In this document: in pieces, positions 7,987 through 17,883 of the stretch
How the letters are laid out: the number at the start of each line of letters is the position of its first letter
Numbering within the stretch: position 1 is the first letter of the stretch
Assembly (NCBI GenBank): GCA_963702165.1
Contig: OY969722.1
Location: 1,488,001-1,552,000, forward strand
Source of the DNA: Terrimesophilobacter sp963702165
GTDB lineage: Bacteria; Actinomycetota; Actinomycetes; Actinomycetales; Microbacteriaceae
Reading direction: 5' to 3'
DNA length: 64,000 nt
Made by a program: the position numbers and the translations under genes
The notes under the pieces: generated by a model
Told to the model about the DNA's origin: nothing
Databases searched by the model: none
Seen by the model: only the letters and a program-made list of their open reading frames with translations

Positions 7987-8979
7987 ATGGCCAGATCACA
8001 TCTCACTCTAGCCGCGCTGGCGACAGCAGCGGTGCCCGGCCTTGAGGTCTCTGGTGCCCGCGCGGTCGGTTCTGGAGTGCACGGTGACTACGAGTCGGCG
8101 CTCATCTCGGGCGCCGACGGCAGGTACTGGATGATCCGGCTGCCCACGTCGGAACGGGCCGAAGCCGAGCAATCCGCCGACCTCGTCGCGTTGCGCGCGC
8201 TCAGCGCCGGAGTTCGGGGGCGGCTGCCTTTCGATGTGACGACGTACGCCGGCCAGACGCCGATCAGCGGCACCCGGGCAGTGGTCTACGAGTTCGTGCG
8301 GGGCCAGAAGATCGGCCTCGGCGACATTCCCGCCGGTGAGGGCCTCGCCGAATCGATCGGACGAGCGGTCGCGGCCATCCACGCCCTCCCGACAAGCTTT
8401 GTGGCGGATGCTGGACTTCCCGTGCTGACCCCGGCCGACGCGCTGCGCACCGTGACGACGATCATGGACCGCGCCTCGGCAACCGGGCTGGTGCCCGCGG
8501 CGCTCCTGGCCCGGTGGGAGACCGCAACCGAGGACAGCGCGCTCTGGCAGTACGCTCCCGCGGTGATCAACGGGGCACTCACCGCCGATTCCTTCCTGGT
8601 GGAGGGGTCGACCGTTACCGGGCTCCTCGGTTGGCAGGCGCTCAGCGTCGGCGATCCGGCTCGCGACCTGTTCTGGCTGCTCGGCTCACCGCATCCGGGA
8701 GTCGCCGACAGCGCGATCGACGCGTACCAGCTGGCGCGCGGCACTCGCGACCGCCAACTCGGGATGCGCGCGATGCTCTACGCCGAGCTCGAGCTGGCGA
8801 AGTGGCTGCTGCACGGCACCCAGGTGCGCAGCACCGAAATCGTCGACGACGCCGTTGGGATGCTGCACAACCTGCTCGACCGGGTGCAGGGTGACATGAG
8901 CCAGAAGCTCACGCACGAGACCATGCCGGTGCTTGCGGTCGACGAGGTGGAGCGACTGCTGGACAGCCGGCAGGCCTAG
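7987..8979 (+). CDS. Aminoglycoside phosphotransferase-fold protein, catalytic residues missing
   Basis: A 330-residue protein with the overall architecture of the APH/choline-kinase fold: an N-terminal lobe (about 30-105) ending in a hinge-like VVYEFVRGQ, then a helical C-lobe. The catalytic loop, normally HGDxxxxN, reads NGALTADS at 195-202, so the catalytic Asp is Ala197 and the metal-binding Asn is Ser202. The metal-binding DW motif reads LLGW with Gly215 in place of Asp. All key residues are therefore lost and kinase activity is unlikely; a ligand-binding or scaffold role is possible. It is divergent from nudC-uvrD2. A TTG two codons upstream is an alternative start. Confidence 0.82.
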   Translation: MARSHLTLAALATAAVPGLEVSGARAVGSGVHGDYESALISGADGRYWMIRLPTSERAEAEQSADLVALRALSAGVRGRLPFDVTTYAGQTPISGTRAVVYEFVRGQKIGLGDIPAGEGLAESIGRAVAAIHALPTSFVADAGLPVLTPADALRTVTTIMDRASATGLVPAALLARWETATEDSALWQYAPAVINGALTADSFLVEGSTVTGLLGWQALSVGDPARDLFWLLGSPHPGVADSAIDAYQLARGTRDRQLGMRAMLYAELELAKWLLHGTQVRSTEIVDDAVGMLHNLLDRVQGDMSQKLTHETMPVLAVDEVERLLDSRQA

Positions 8980-8990
8980 CCCCCGCCTTC

Positions 8991-9093
8991 CTGTTGTGCA
9001 GGAGATTCCTTGTTGTGCAGGGGATCCGCCGGGTTTTCGGCTCGTTGACTGGGATTCAAGGGCGACCCCGGCAGAAAGTCCTGCAGAACAGGG
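8991..9093. repeat. Convergent-junction palindrome, 19-nt TGCAGGA family
   Basis: Two direct units beginning GTTGTGCAGG at 8993 and 9012 (19 nt apart) and one inverted unit, TCCTGCAGAACAGG at 9079-9092, flank about 57 bp of unrelated sequence. The arms can pair into a long stem. It fills the gap between the 3' ends of the phosphotransferase-like gene and the MFS gene. Same family as 27971, 30769, 35372 and 46814. Confidence 0.8.
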
Positions 9094-9111
9094 CGCTTGC
9101 TGCCGCTGCGG

Positions 9112-10422
9112 TCAGCGGGGCCGGATCGTCAGCCCGGCGGCGCTGAAGCGCAGCGCCAGCCGACCCGACCGGGCCAGCACAGCGGCGATGACGATCGCGG
9201 CGATGGTGGGGACAAGTCCGCCCACGAGCGTCGCCGCGCGCACGCCCCATTCGCTCGCGATCCACCCGGTGACCGGACCGCCGATGGCCTGTCCGCCGAG
9301 CAGCACCATCGCGTAGAGAGACGTGACACGGCCCCGGATGGCGCGGTTCGACGATAACTGGACCACCGATTCCGCGGTGGTGGCGAACAAGAGCCTGAAG
9401 ACGCCGATGCCGACGAGGAAGAACACGAAGAAGAGCTGCGTCGGAGAGATCGCCGCGCCGACGAGCATGGTTCCGAACACGCCCGCGGCGAGCATGATCA
9501 TCCGGAGCCGGTAACCGATGCGTCGGGTGGAGAGCAACGCCCCGACGAATGCGCCGAGCGCCGCTGCCGAGCTGAACAGCCCGTACCCGGTCGCGCCGGA
9601 CTCGAACACGTCGTCCGCGAACGCGACGAGCAGCACCGGCAGGTTCATGCCGAAGGTGGCCACGAACGCGAGCATCAGAATCGGCCAGATGATGGTCGGC
9701 TTGCGCTTGGCGTAGCGGATGGCTTCACGAATCTGACCTTTGGCCTTCTTCGCAACCACCGTCGGCAGCAGTTCGGAGCCGCGCATGCTCAGCAGCGTGA
9801 TCACGACCACGGTCGCGGCAATCACGTTGACGCCGATCGACCAGCCGGCGCCGACCAGGGCGATCAGCACACCGCTGATCGCCGGGCCGAGCATCCCGCC
9901 CAGGTGGAAGATCGAGGCGTTGACGCTGATCGCGTTGCCGAGCCGCTGGTTGCCGACCATCTCGGTGACGAAGACGGCCCTCGCCGGCCCCTCGACCACC
10001 GCGAGCAGTCCGAGCACCAGGGTGATCGCGAACACGTGCACGACCGTGACGATCTCGAGGAGGGTCAGCGCCGCCAGGACGCCGCTCGCGACGGCCGTGC
10101 TGGACTGGGTTATGACGAGCAGCCGCCGCTTCGGGAAGCGGTCGGCGATGAGGCCGCCCAGCGGGCCGAAGAGCAGGGTCGGCCCGAACTGCAGTGCGAC
10201 GATGAGCCCGACGAGGAGCACGCTGCCGGTGAGCTCGAAAACGAGCCAGTCGATCGCGATTCGCATCGCCCAGCCGGATGTCGTCGAAATGGCGTGTGCC
10301 GTCACGTAGAGCCGGTAGTTGTGGATGCGCAGCGAACTGAAGGTGTCCCGCCATTGCGGGCGCTGGGTCAGCACCGGGATGGGCGCGGTCGCGGCCTCGT
10401 CGAGGTCGTGATCCGGTGCCAT
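9112..10422 (-). CDS. MFS transporter (EntS/MFS_3-like exporter)
   Basis: A 436-residue protein with about twelve hydrophobic segments, typical of the major facilitator superfamily. The loop after helix 2 reads GGLIADRFPKRR, close to the MFS motif A (GxLaDrxGrr), and its counterpart occurs in the second half. The best family resemblance is to the EntS-type MFS_3 exporters; the substrate cannot be told. The start ATG is chosen because TACGGT lies 6 nt upstream, giving a leaderless message; an in-frame GTG one codon earlier is less likely. It is divergent from a LysR regulator, which is therefore the likely regulator of this exporter. Confidence 0.9.
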   Translation of the reverse strand: MAPDHDLDEAATAPIPVLTQRPQWRDTFSSLRIHNYRLYVTAHAISTTSGWAMRIAIDWLVFELTGSVLLVGLIVALQFGPTLLFGPLGGLIADRFPKRRLLVITQSSTAVASGVLAALTLLEIVTVVHVFAITLVLGLLAVVEGPARAVFVTEMVGNQRLGNAISVNASIFHLGGMLGPAISGVLIALVGAGWSIGVNVIAATVVVITLLSMRGSELLPTVVAKKAKGQIREAIRYAKRKPTIIWPILMLAFVATFGMNLPVLLVAFADDVFESGATGYGLFSSAAALGAFVGALLSTRRIGYRLRMIMLAAGVFGTMLVGAAISPTQLFFVFFLVGIGVFRLLFATTAESVVQLSSNRAIRGRVTSLYAMVLLGGQAIGGPVTGWIASEWGVRAATLVGGLVPTIAAIVIAAVLARSGRLALRFSAAGLTIRPR

Positions 10423-10428
10423 CACTCC

Positions 10429-10434
10429 ACCGTA
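10429..10434 (-). promoter_or_regulatory. -10 box (TACGGT), leaderless type, MFS gene
   Basis: On the minus strand TACGGT is followed by a 6-nt spacer and the ATG of the MFS transporter. Confidence 0.55.
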
Positions 10435-10459
10435 TGCTGGCCGCGATCATTGATCATCG

Positions 10460-10474
10460 TTATCGTGGTTATAA
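10460..10474. promoter_or_regulatory. Probable LysR-type operator (T-N11-A)
   Basis: TTAT-N7-ATAA, a 15-bp dyad that fits the T-N11-A box of LysR-type regulators, sits in the 85-bp divergent spacer between the MFS and LysR genes. LysR regulators usually bind such a site to repress themselves and control the divergent gene. An adjacent GATCATTGATC dyad (10445-10455) may be a second half of the binding region. Confidence 0.5.
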
Positions 10475-10507
10475 GTCGCATTGTGTTTCGTAATGAGGGG
10501 AGAGCGC

Positions 10508-11350
10508 ATGTTCGATCCGGTGCTGCTCAAGACGTTCATCTCCGTCGCCGAGACGCTCAGCTTCACTAACGCCGGCGCACAGCTCGGCCTGAGTCAGCCC
10601 ACCGTGAGCCAGCACATCCGGAAGCTGGAGAGGGCCGCAGGCCGACACCTGATCACGCGCGATACCCGCGACGTCCGGCTCACCGACAACGGCGACGCGC
10701 TACTCGGGTTCGCGCGCACCATCCTCGCCGCGCACGATGACGCCGCGAGCTACTTCACCGGCTCGGCGATGCGCGGGCGGCTCCGGTTCGGCTCGGCCGA
10801 CGATCTCGCGCTCACCCAACTCCCCCAGGTGCTGCGGGAGTTCCGTCAGCTGTACCCGCACATCAACCTGGAGCTCACGGTGAGCCAGAGCTCGGCGCTC
10901 ATGCGTCGGCTGCAAGCCGGCCAACTGGACCTGGTCTTCGTCAAGCAGGAACCGGGCAGCCCAATCGGGCGGCTGGTGAGGCGGGACCGGATGGTGTGGG
11001 TCATGCATCCGAGCGTGACCATCGACCCGGATGCACCGCTGCCGCTCATCGTGTACCAGTCGCCGAGTCTCAGCCGGCAGCTGTCTATTCAGGCGCTTGA
11101 GGAGAACGGCCGCACCTGGCGCATCACCTGCAACGTCAAGGAAGTCAACGGTGCGCTGGCTGCGGCCAGGGCCGGCATCGGTATCGCGGTGTTCCCGCAG
11201 TCGCTCATCCCGTCGGACCTGGTCCAGGTGCCGAGCGGCGCGGACCTGCCGCAGCTGGGTGATGTCGACTTCGCGCTGGTGGCGGGACCGAAGGCGGCAA
11301 CGGATGCGGTGGAGGCGCTGACGGCGGCGATCATGCGCGCTGGCGCGTAG
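10508..11350 (+). CDS. LysR-family transcriptional regulator
   Basis: A 280-residue regulator with an N-terminal winged helix-turn-helix (LKTFISVAETLSFTNAGAQL then LSQPTVSQHIRKLE, about residues 6-45) and a periplasmic-binding-protein-like effector domain (about 90-280) starting RGRLRFGSADD. The ATG has GGGGAGA 6 nt upstream, which decides the start against an earlier TTG. It is divergent from the MFS exporter with a T-N11-A dyad between them, so it probably controls that exporter in response to the exported compound. Confidence 0.93.
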   Translation: MFDPVLLKTFISVAETLSFTNAGAQLGLSQPTVSQHIRKLERAAGRHLITRDTRDVRLTDNGDALLGFARTILAAHDDAASYFTGSAMRGRLRFGSADDLALTQLPQVLREFRQLYPHINLELTVSQSSALMRRLQAGQLDLVFVKQEPGSPIGRLVRRDRMVWVMHPSVTIDPDAPLPLIVYQSPSLSRQLSIQALEENGRTWRITCNVKEVNGALAAARAGIGIAVFPQSLIPSDLVQVPSGADLPQLGDVDFALVAGPKAATDAVEALTAAIMRAGA

Positions 11351-11362
11351 GGAAGGCGCCGA

Positions 11363-11406
11363 GGGGCCAGAAACAGCCCTCCGCCGCACAACAAAGGGCA
11401 GTTTGC
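11363..11406. repeat. Intergenic palindrome, AACAGCCCT family
   Basis: GGGGCCAGAAACAGCCCT is followed by the complementary AAAGGGCAGTTT, giving a short imperfect stem with a 15-20-nt loop. The left arm closely matches the sequence at 40118-40135 in another convergent junction. Its location is just after the LysR stop. Confidence 0.6.
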
Positions 11407-11415
11407 GAGTGGGAA

Positions 11416-11476
11416 GAGATCTCGACAGCCTCGATCACCGGGTGTTTCGAGACGATCGCTGCGCGATCCCTCAACC
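11416..11476. repeat. TTCGAGAC...CCTCAACCAGC intergenic repeat overlapping the adnB stop
   Basis: Contains TCTCGA/TCGAGA (11420 and 11447) and a perfect GATCGC-tgc-GCGATC hairpin (11454-11468), ending CCTCAACCAGC. From memory, elements of the form TTCGAGAC-hairpin-CTCAACCAGC are abundant between genes in Microbacteriaceae; this could not be searched. The right end supplies the last codons and the TGA stop of adnB. Confidence 0.6.
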
Positions 11477-14400
11477 AGCAAAGGGCTGGGCGATGCGCCG
11501 CCAGAGGGCACGCAGCTCCTCTTCGTCGAAGATGCGCTCCGGTTCAAGGATCAGGTCATCGGCCACGTAGTAGAACACCGCATCCACCAGCGACGGGTCG
11601 ATGCCCTTCCAGCGGGCGAACGCCAGCCGGTACAGCGCGAGCTGCAATTGCCGCAGCTCCAGGTCCTCGGCCGACTTCGGAGCCTTCCCGGTCTTCCAGT
11701 CGACCACCCGGAACCGCCCGTCCTGCTCATAGACGGCGTCGATCTTGCAGATGACGATCCGGTCCTCGAACGGAAGGTGCAGCTCGCGCTCGACCTCCAC
11801 GGGCTTCAGGTTCGCGAACGGCGACCGTTCGAAGATCTCCTGCAGCCGCGCCAGTTGCTCCTGCTCGACGCCGACATCATCCGGATCCAGTCCGAAGTCG
11901 AGCGAGTCGATGAGTTCGCTGGATGCCCCCAGGCCGGAGCGTTCCTCCACCCACGAGTGGAAGAGGGTGCCCAGCCTGGTCGCCCGGTACGGCCGGGAGG
12001 GCATCGGTCGGCGCAGTTCCTCGGCGACGGATGCCGGGTCCGTCACATAATCCTTGAACCGCGACGCGGAGATCCGGACCGGCAGCTCGGTGAGCCCGCC
12101 CGCCTGCTCCAGCCGGCGCCGCTCCTCGAGCAGCAGGTCCAGGTATGACTCCCACTGCCCGGCCGCACCCGGCCGTGCCGCGCGCACCAGGTCGGCGGCA
12201 CGCTCGAGGGTCGGCCGGCGGCCGCCGAGCGGGTCGAGCGGCCAGACCATCAGGTTGATCTCGTCGCCGAGCGGGTTCTCGTCGTTCTCCGGCGCTTCAG
12301 GCAACGGCCCGATCGTCGCGCGCTCGGCGAGTTCGCGCAGGAACCGGCTCGGCTCGCACTTCTTTGACCCGGTCGACCAGAACGAACCGGTCAGCAGCAG
12401 GGTGTGCCGCGCGCGGGTAACCGCGACGTACGCGAGCCGACGCTCCTCGAGACCGCTGTGCTCCCGAACATCGGCGTTGAACGCCTTGCACGCGTCGCTG
12501 ATCTCCTTGCGCGTCGTGGCGGTGCGCCAGTCGAGCGTCGGCAGCTCCGCCGCGTCGCCCCGAAACTCATACGGAAGGTTGCCGAACGCGAGCCAGCCGT
12601 TGTAGCCATCCTTCGACCGGGAGGGCAGGTCACCCTCGACCAGTCGAGGCACGACCACGTGGTCCCACTCGAGTCCCTTCGCACCGTGGATGGTGAGCAG
12701 CTGCACCGTTCCCGGCTCTGGTTCCTCCGGCCGCGGCGACAGCCCGTCGCGCCACTCCGCCTCGCGAAGCCAAGCCAGGAAACCGGTGAGCCCGGCGACC
12801 TCGCTCACCGAGAGATAGTCGTGCAGCGCACCCAGGAACGCCTCCATGTTGGCGCTGCCGAGCGGGCGGGTCTCGTTGGCTGTCGTCTCGATGTCGAGCA
12901 TGAGTTCCTGCTCGACGAGCGTGACGAAGTCGACCAGGTCGAGGGTCGACCGCGAGCGCAGCGCGGCCAGCGTGCGGCCAGCGTCACGCAGCCGCTCCAC
13001 CCCGACCGCACTGAAGGCGGCGAGCTGGCTGTGCCCCTCGGTGGCGGTCGCCACGAAGTCGAGCGCGTCGACGATCGACCCGCCCTCCCCCTCTGCGACG
13101 GATGCGCGCAGCTTCTGGTTGGTTTCGTCGTCGTAGGGCTGCTGGGCGAGGTCTCGCGCACGCAACCAGGACGCCACCCGGCTGAGCGCGTGCAGGTCTT
13201 TCACGCCGATTCGCCAACGTGGGCCGGCCAGCAGGCGGACAAGCTCGGAGCCTGCGCTCGGGTCGCTGACGACCGTCAGCGCGCACACCAGGTCGGCGAT
13301 CTCCGGCTCTGCCACGAGTCCGCCGATGCCCAGCACGTGGAACGGGACACCGCGTCTGCGCAGGGCGTCGATGAAGAACCGCTGGGTCGCCCGCGCACGG
13401 AACAGCATCGCCGCCGTGGGCGGCTTCGCGCCGCCCGATGCCGCGAGCTTGTCCTTCAGCCACAGGGCCGCCGCGTCGGCCTCCTGCCGGACGTCCTCGA
13501 CGAACAGCGACTCGATCGGAAATTCCGTCGCCACCGGGCTTGGCGTCAGCGGCTCGACCTGCACCCGGGTGGCCGCCACGAGCGGTTCGACCAACGTGTT
13601 CGCCGCGGAGAGGATGCGGTGCCCGTTGCGCCAGCTCGTGCTCAGCGCGAACTGGCCGAAGCTGGCGTCGCCGGTGAACTGCTCACCGAACGACTCGAGG
13701 TTCGCGGCGCTCGCACCGCGCCATCCGTAGATCGACTGGTTGGGGTCGCCGACCGCCATCACGGCGTGCCCGGCGAACAGCTCGGACAGCAGCCAGGTCT
13801 GCACGGTGCTGGTGTCCTGGTACTCGTCGAGCAGCACGACCTTGAAGCGCCCGCGCAGCTCGTCCCGCACCTTGGGCACCCGGCGGACGATCTCCAGCGC
13901 GAGCGCCACCTGGTCGGAGTACTGCACGAAGCCGCGCTCGAGCTTCACCTCGGCGAACCGTTTCGCCAGGTCGAGCAGGACGGGCAACGCGCCGACGTTG
14001 CGGATGAACTTCACCGCATCCTTGTAGTCGAAACGTGTCCCGTTGGGCAGTTCCTCGAGGGCGGCGAACCGCTCGGCGAACACGCGAACCTCGTCGGGGT
14101 CGGCGATGTTCTCGCTCAGCGCGCTGCTGAGGGCGAGCACTGCCTTGGTGACCGGGTCGACGTTGCGCTCGAGATCGGGCAGGCGCTCGTCGTCGCTGTT
14201 CAGCACGACCGACCTGGCGAGCTGCCACGCCGACGCCTCTCCGAGCACCGCGCTGTCCGCTTCCCTGCCGATCAGCACCGCGTGATCGCTGTAGATCGAG
14301 TTCGCGAACGAGTTGTAGGTCGCGACCACCGGCGGGTCGAGCGGGTCGAAGCTGTGCGGGACGAGACCCTTCTCGGCGAGTTGCCCGATGCGGGTGCGGA

Positions 14401-14686
14401 TGCGCGCCGCCAGTTCTCCCGCCGCCTTGCGCGTGAACGTGAGGCCGAGCACCTCCCCCGCCTGCACCTTGCCGTTGGCGAGCAGCCAGAGCACGCGGTT
14501 GGACATCGTCTCGGTCTTGCCGCTGCCGGCCCCCGCGATCACCAGCGCGGGCTCGAGAGGTGACTCGATGATGGCGCGCTGCTGGGCGGTCGGGCGCGGC
14601 TGGCCGAGCGCGTCGGCGATCTGGTCGGCGGAGAGGGCCACCGGATGCTGTCGGTCGGTGACGATGGTCAGGTCGGTGTCAGTCAC
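11471..14686 (-). CDS. adnB: AdnB-like ATP-dependent helicase-nuclease subunit
   Basis: Motor subunit of the AdnAB complex that resects double-strand breaks in actinobacteria. The 1071-residue protein has a UvrD/PcrA-type helicase (P-loop AGAGSGKT at 51-58, Walker B LLDEYQDTS, GDPNQSIYGWRG, IHGAKGLEWDHV, and YVAVTRARH) and a C-terminal RecB-family PD-(D/E)XK nuclease (Asp996 and Lys998 in VVDWKTGK, then QLQLALYRLA). The GTG start overlaps the adnA stop by 8 bp. The order adnA-adnB and the neighbours match mycobacteria. The last residues and the stop codon come from an intergenic repeat, so the C-terminus is probably not the ancestral one. Confidence 0.93.
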   Translation of the reverse strand: MTDTDLTIVTDRQHPVALSADQIADALGQPRPTAQQRAIIESPLEPALVIAGAGSGKTETMSNRVLWLLANGKVQAGEVLGLTFTRKAAGELAARIRTRIGQLAEKGLVPHSFDPLDPPVVATYNSFANSIYSDHAVLIGREADSAVLGEASAWQLARSVVLNSDDERLPDLERNVDPVTKAVLALSSALSENIADPDEVRVFAERFAALEELPNGTRFDYKDAVKFIRNVGALPVLLDLAKRFAEVKLERGFVQYSDQVALALEIVRRVPKVRDELRGRFKVVLLDEYQDTSTVQTWLLSELFAGHAVMAVGDPNQSIYGWRGASAANLESFGEQFTGDASFGQFALSTSWRNGHRILSAANTLVEPLVAATRVQVEPLTPSPVATEFPIESLFVEDVRQEADAAALWLKDKLAASGGAKPPTAAMLFRARATQRFFIDALRRRGVPFHVLGIGGLVAEPEIADLVCALTVVSDPSAGSELVRLLAGPRWRIGVKDLHALSRVASWLRARDLAQQPYDDETNQKLRASVAEGEGGSIVDALDFVATATEGHSQLAAFSAVGVERLRDAGRTLAALRSRSTLDLVDFVTLVEQELMLDIETTANETRPLGSANMEAFLGALHDYLSVSEVAGLTGFLAWLREAEWRDGLSPRPEEPEPGTVQLLTIHGAKGLEWDHVVVPRLVEGDLPSRSKDGYNGWLAFGNLPYEFRGDAAELPTLDWRTATTRKEISDACKAFNADVREHSGLEERRLAYVAVTRARHTLLLTGSFWSTGSKKCEPSRFLRELAERATIGPLPEAPENDENPLGDEINLMVWPLDPLGGRRPTLERAADLVRAARPGAAGQWESYLDLLLEERRRLEQAGGLTELPVRISASRFKDYVTDPASVAEELRRPMPSRPYRATRLGTLFHSWVEERSGLGASSELIDSLDFGLDPDDVGVEQEQLARLQEIFERSPFANLKPVEVERELHLPFEDRIVICKIDAVYEQDGRFRVVDWKTGKAPKSAEDLELRQLQLALYRLAFARWKGIDPSLVDAVFYYVADDLILEPERIFDEEELRALWRRIAQPFAG

Positions 14687-17600
14687 TGGTCACCGCCCTG
14701 ACCCGGTGCAGCCTCTGCGCTGGAGAGCTGCGGTACTCGTCCAGCTCCACCAGCCCCTCGAACTCCGCTGCCGTCATGCCGATCGCGGCGAGCCGGATCC
14801 GCTCCCGGAAGCCCTCCAGCTGCTCCTCGGTGAGCGGCGCCTGCGCGCCCTCCCGATAGGACTTGCCGCCCTTGCCCTCCTTCACGTACAGCAGCTTCGC
14901 GCCGCCGCTGGAGTGCGCACCGAACTCGGCCAGCGCGTCGTCCAATTGCCCGGACAGGTAGGCCAGCTGGTAGGCGCCGAGCTGCGGATGCGCGTCGATC
15001 TTGGGCTGAGAGGTCTCCGGGCTGCCGGTCTTGAGGTCGACGATCACAACACTCCCGTCCGACGCCCGCTCCACCCGGTCGATGCTCCCGCTGACCAGCG
15101 CCCGGTCGATGTGCAGGGTGAAGTTCTTCTCGGCGCCGACGAGCCGCTTGCCGTCCCGGTCGAAGTCGCCGAGGTATTCGGCGACGGCAGCGGCCAGGTC
15201 ACGCGCCAGACGCTTCTGCCGCTGGGCGAGCCAGGGCGCTTCGAACAGCAGTTCGTTCCAGCGGCTCTCGATCGCCGACCACACCGACTCGGTGGTCGAG
15301 TCGGCTGTGGTCTCCATCGCCCAATGCACGATAGTTCCCATCGCCATCGCGGTGCTCGGCTCCGAGCCGGAGATGGAGTCGATGAACCAGTCCAGCGGCG
15401 ACTGCTCGAACGCCTCCAGACGAGACGGCGACACCCGGACATACTCGTCGTCGGCGAACAGCGCCTCGGTCGTGGACGGCTCGAGCAGACCCTGCCACTG
15501 ATCCGGATGCGCGCCGGCAACGCCCTCCTCCGCGAGGCGGGCGAGCGCAGATGCCGCCTCGGCCTGGACCCGCGGGTCGAGCCTCGAAGTCAGCTCGCGG
15601 CGGAGCCTGCCGGTCATGCCTCGCAGCGTGAGCGGCGGCATGGCCCGGATGTCCGCGAGCGCCGCGTCGCTCGGCGCGAGGGAGAGGAACACGCTCGCCG
15701 ATTCGTCCTCGTTCGCCACCGCCGAGAGCACCACGGTGCTGCGGGCGCGCGAGACGGCGAGCGCGAACATCCGCAGCTCGTCGTCGAGCACCTCCCGACG
15801 CTCGTCAATGGTGACACCATCGAGCCCGGTGAGGGCGCGGAGGAATTCCTGCTGGTGCAGCAGCGAGCCCCGGATGCGCAGGTTCGGCCATCCGCCATCC
15901 TGCAGCCCGGTGACCACCACGATGTCGAACTCGAGCCCGACGGCGCCGGACGGGGTCGTCACCAGCACCGAATCCGCTGCGGCCTGCGGCGACAGGGTGT
16001 CTTCCGGCACCTCGGCGTCGAGCACCCCGTCGAGGAAGGTGGCCGGACCGAGCTCCGGATGCCGCTCGACGAACCGGCGCGCGGCGGTGAACAACGCGAG
16101 CAGCCCGTCGAGGTTCCTGTTCGCCTCGGCTGCGATCACCCCGGCCCCGAGCGCCTGGGCGCGCCAGCCGTCGGCGAGGCCGCTGCGCTCCCAGACATGC
16201 CACAGCAGCTCTTCGATTGACGCACCCTCCGCGGCCTGGGTGCGCACGTCGTCGAGGATCTTCGCCATCCGCTCCGCTCGGCGCGCGATGCGGTGGTCGA
16301 TGGTCGCGAATCGCCCGGGGGCCGACAGCGCTTCGATGAGCAGCTCGTCGCTCGAGCGGCGACCGTCACCGGCGAGCTCCTCGGCGCGCAGCGCCAGGCG
16401 AAGCCGGCGCAGGGTGATCCGATCGAGGCCGCCGAACGGGCCGAGCAGGAGGTCGGATGCCGCCTGGGCGTCGAGCGGCGACCTGCCAATGCCGATGTCG
16501 ACGACCGCGATCAGGCTGCGAGCGGTCGGGTCGTCGCGCAGCGGGGTGCCGCCGACCGCGGTGCGGGTGGGCACGCTCGCCAGCGCGAGGGCGCGAGCCA
16601 GGCCGGGGACGGCGGCTCCGGATCGGGTGATGACGGCCATCGTCGCTCCACGGTGTGCCGTGCAGGAGGTGCTGCTCGCGCAGGATGCGGGCGATGGTCG
16701 CTTGTTCGCGCCCTGAGGTCGGTGCCTCGAGCTTCACCACCGGCTGGGGCGAGTCCGACCCTGCCGCTTGGGCCTTGCGCTGCGCGAAGCTGCCTGCGCT
16801 GCCGATGCGCTCGCTGATCGTGCGCGTGAACGAGCGGAGTGCGGCGCCCTGGCGGTGCACCGTTGACAGGGTGAGCGTGCTGAACTCGTCCACACCGAGC
16901 AGCGGCTGCAGTCGGGCGAGAACGGTCGGGTCGCTTCCGCGGAACGCGCTGGTCGCGACATCCGGGTCTCCGAACGCGATGATGGCGATGTTGCGTGCGG
17001 CGAGCGCGGCCAGCAGGTTGATCGTCGAGCGGCTCGCCTCCTGCAGGTCGTCGACCAGCACCAGCCGCAGCCCGGATGCGAGCTCGCCCGGGTCGCCTTC
17101 CGCCAGGATCGCGCTCGCGGCGCCCGCGAGTTCGGCGGAGTCCAGCTGATCGGGGCGCGCGCCGCCCATCACCTGCGCGTACTCGTGCATGAACTCGGCG
17201 ACCGCGGCCCACTCCGGCCGCTCGAGCGCAGCCGCCATCGCGCGCAGCCGGCTCGGCGTCACCGTGTACTCGGTCGCGCGCATCATGAACTCGCGCAGCT
17301 CGGTGCGGAACGCCCTCAAGCGGCGCACGGGCGGGCCGAGGAGCTCGGGCCAGTCTGGGCCGGTGCCGTCCTCAAGGTGGCCGTCGAGCAGCGTGGCGAT
17401 GTCGCTGTCCTGGTCGCCGCCGGTGAGCAGCCGGGGCGGCTCCAGCCCGGCGGCTCGGCGGGAGCTCGCCACGATGTCGTAGGCCAGCGAGTTGACGGTG
17501 CGGGCGAGCGGACCGCGGGTCGGCACCGCGAGTCGCACTCCGAGGCGGTCGCGCAGGGCCGTCGCGGCCGTGCGGTTCGAGGCGAGCGCGAGCACCTGCG

Positions 17601-17790
17601 ACGGATCCCAGCCGCGGCCCAGCACCCGGTCGGCCACCACTTCAACGAGCGTCGTGGTCTTGCCACTGCCCGGGGCTCCGAGGACCGCCGCGGAGGCGGC
17701 ATCCGGCAGCCCGACCACTGCCCGCTGGCTGTCATCCAACTCCGGCACGACGGGGCGGGAAGCCGAGTGTGCGAAGCCGGTGACCGTCAT
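14679..17790 (-). pseudogene. adnA: AdnA-like helicase-nuclease subunit, frameshifted by +1
   Basis: Partner of AdnB. The 5' frame from the leaderless ATG at 17790 has a P-loop GAPGSGKTTT and a degenerate Walker B LVLVDDLQEAS (DD in place of DE), consistent with the weak motor of AdnA. It then reads HLLHGTPWSDD and leaves frame. The second frame continues MAVITRSGAAVPGLA at 16640 and ends with a RecB-like nuclease (VIVDLKTGSP, then QLGAYQLA). Removing a single base near 16641 gives one continuous protein of about 1036 residues. The break falls within a conserved segment, so a sequencing error or a very recent mutation is likely. The stop overlaps the adnB start. Confidence 0.88.
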
Positions 17791-17797
17791 GCAGGCA

Positions 17798-17803
17798 ACG
17801 GTA
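17798..17803 (-). promoter_or_regulatory. -10 box (TACCGT), leaderless type, adnA
   Basis: Minus-strand TACCGT with a 7-nt spacer to the adnA ATG. It supports that ATG over two upstream in-frame starts. Confidence 0.5.
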
Positions 17804-17871
17804 ATGGACACCGGCGACACCACCGGTTCAGCCGACAACGAACGGCGAGCCGGGCCAATGCGAATCTGTCG

Positions 17872-17877
17872 TACTCT
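17872..17877 (+). promoter_or_regulatory. -10 box (TACTCT), leaderless type, DUF3107 gene
   Basis: TACTCT with a 6-nt spacer to the GTG start of the DUF3107 gene. Confidence 0.55.
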
Positions 17878-17883
17878 GGGCGA

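Noticed and set aside
12404..14563. A 719-codon plus-strand open frame opposite adnB
   Set aside because: Composition is that expected from the antisense of a high-GC gene; no motif or RBS. adnB has all helicase and nuclease motifs.
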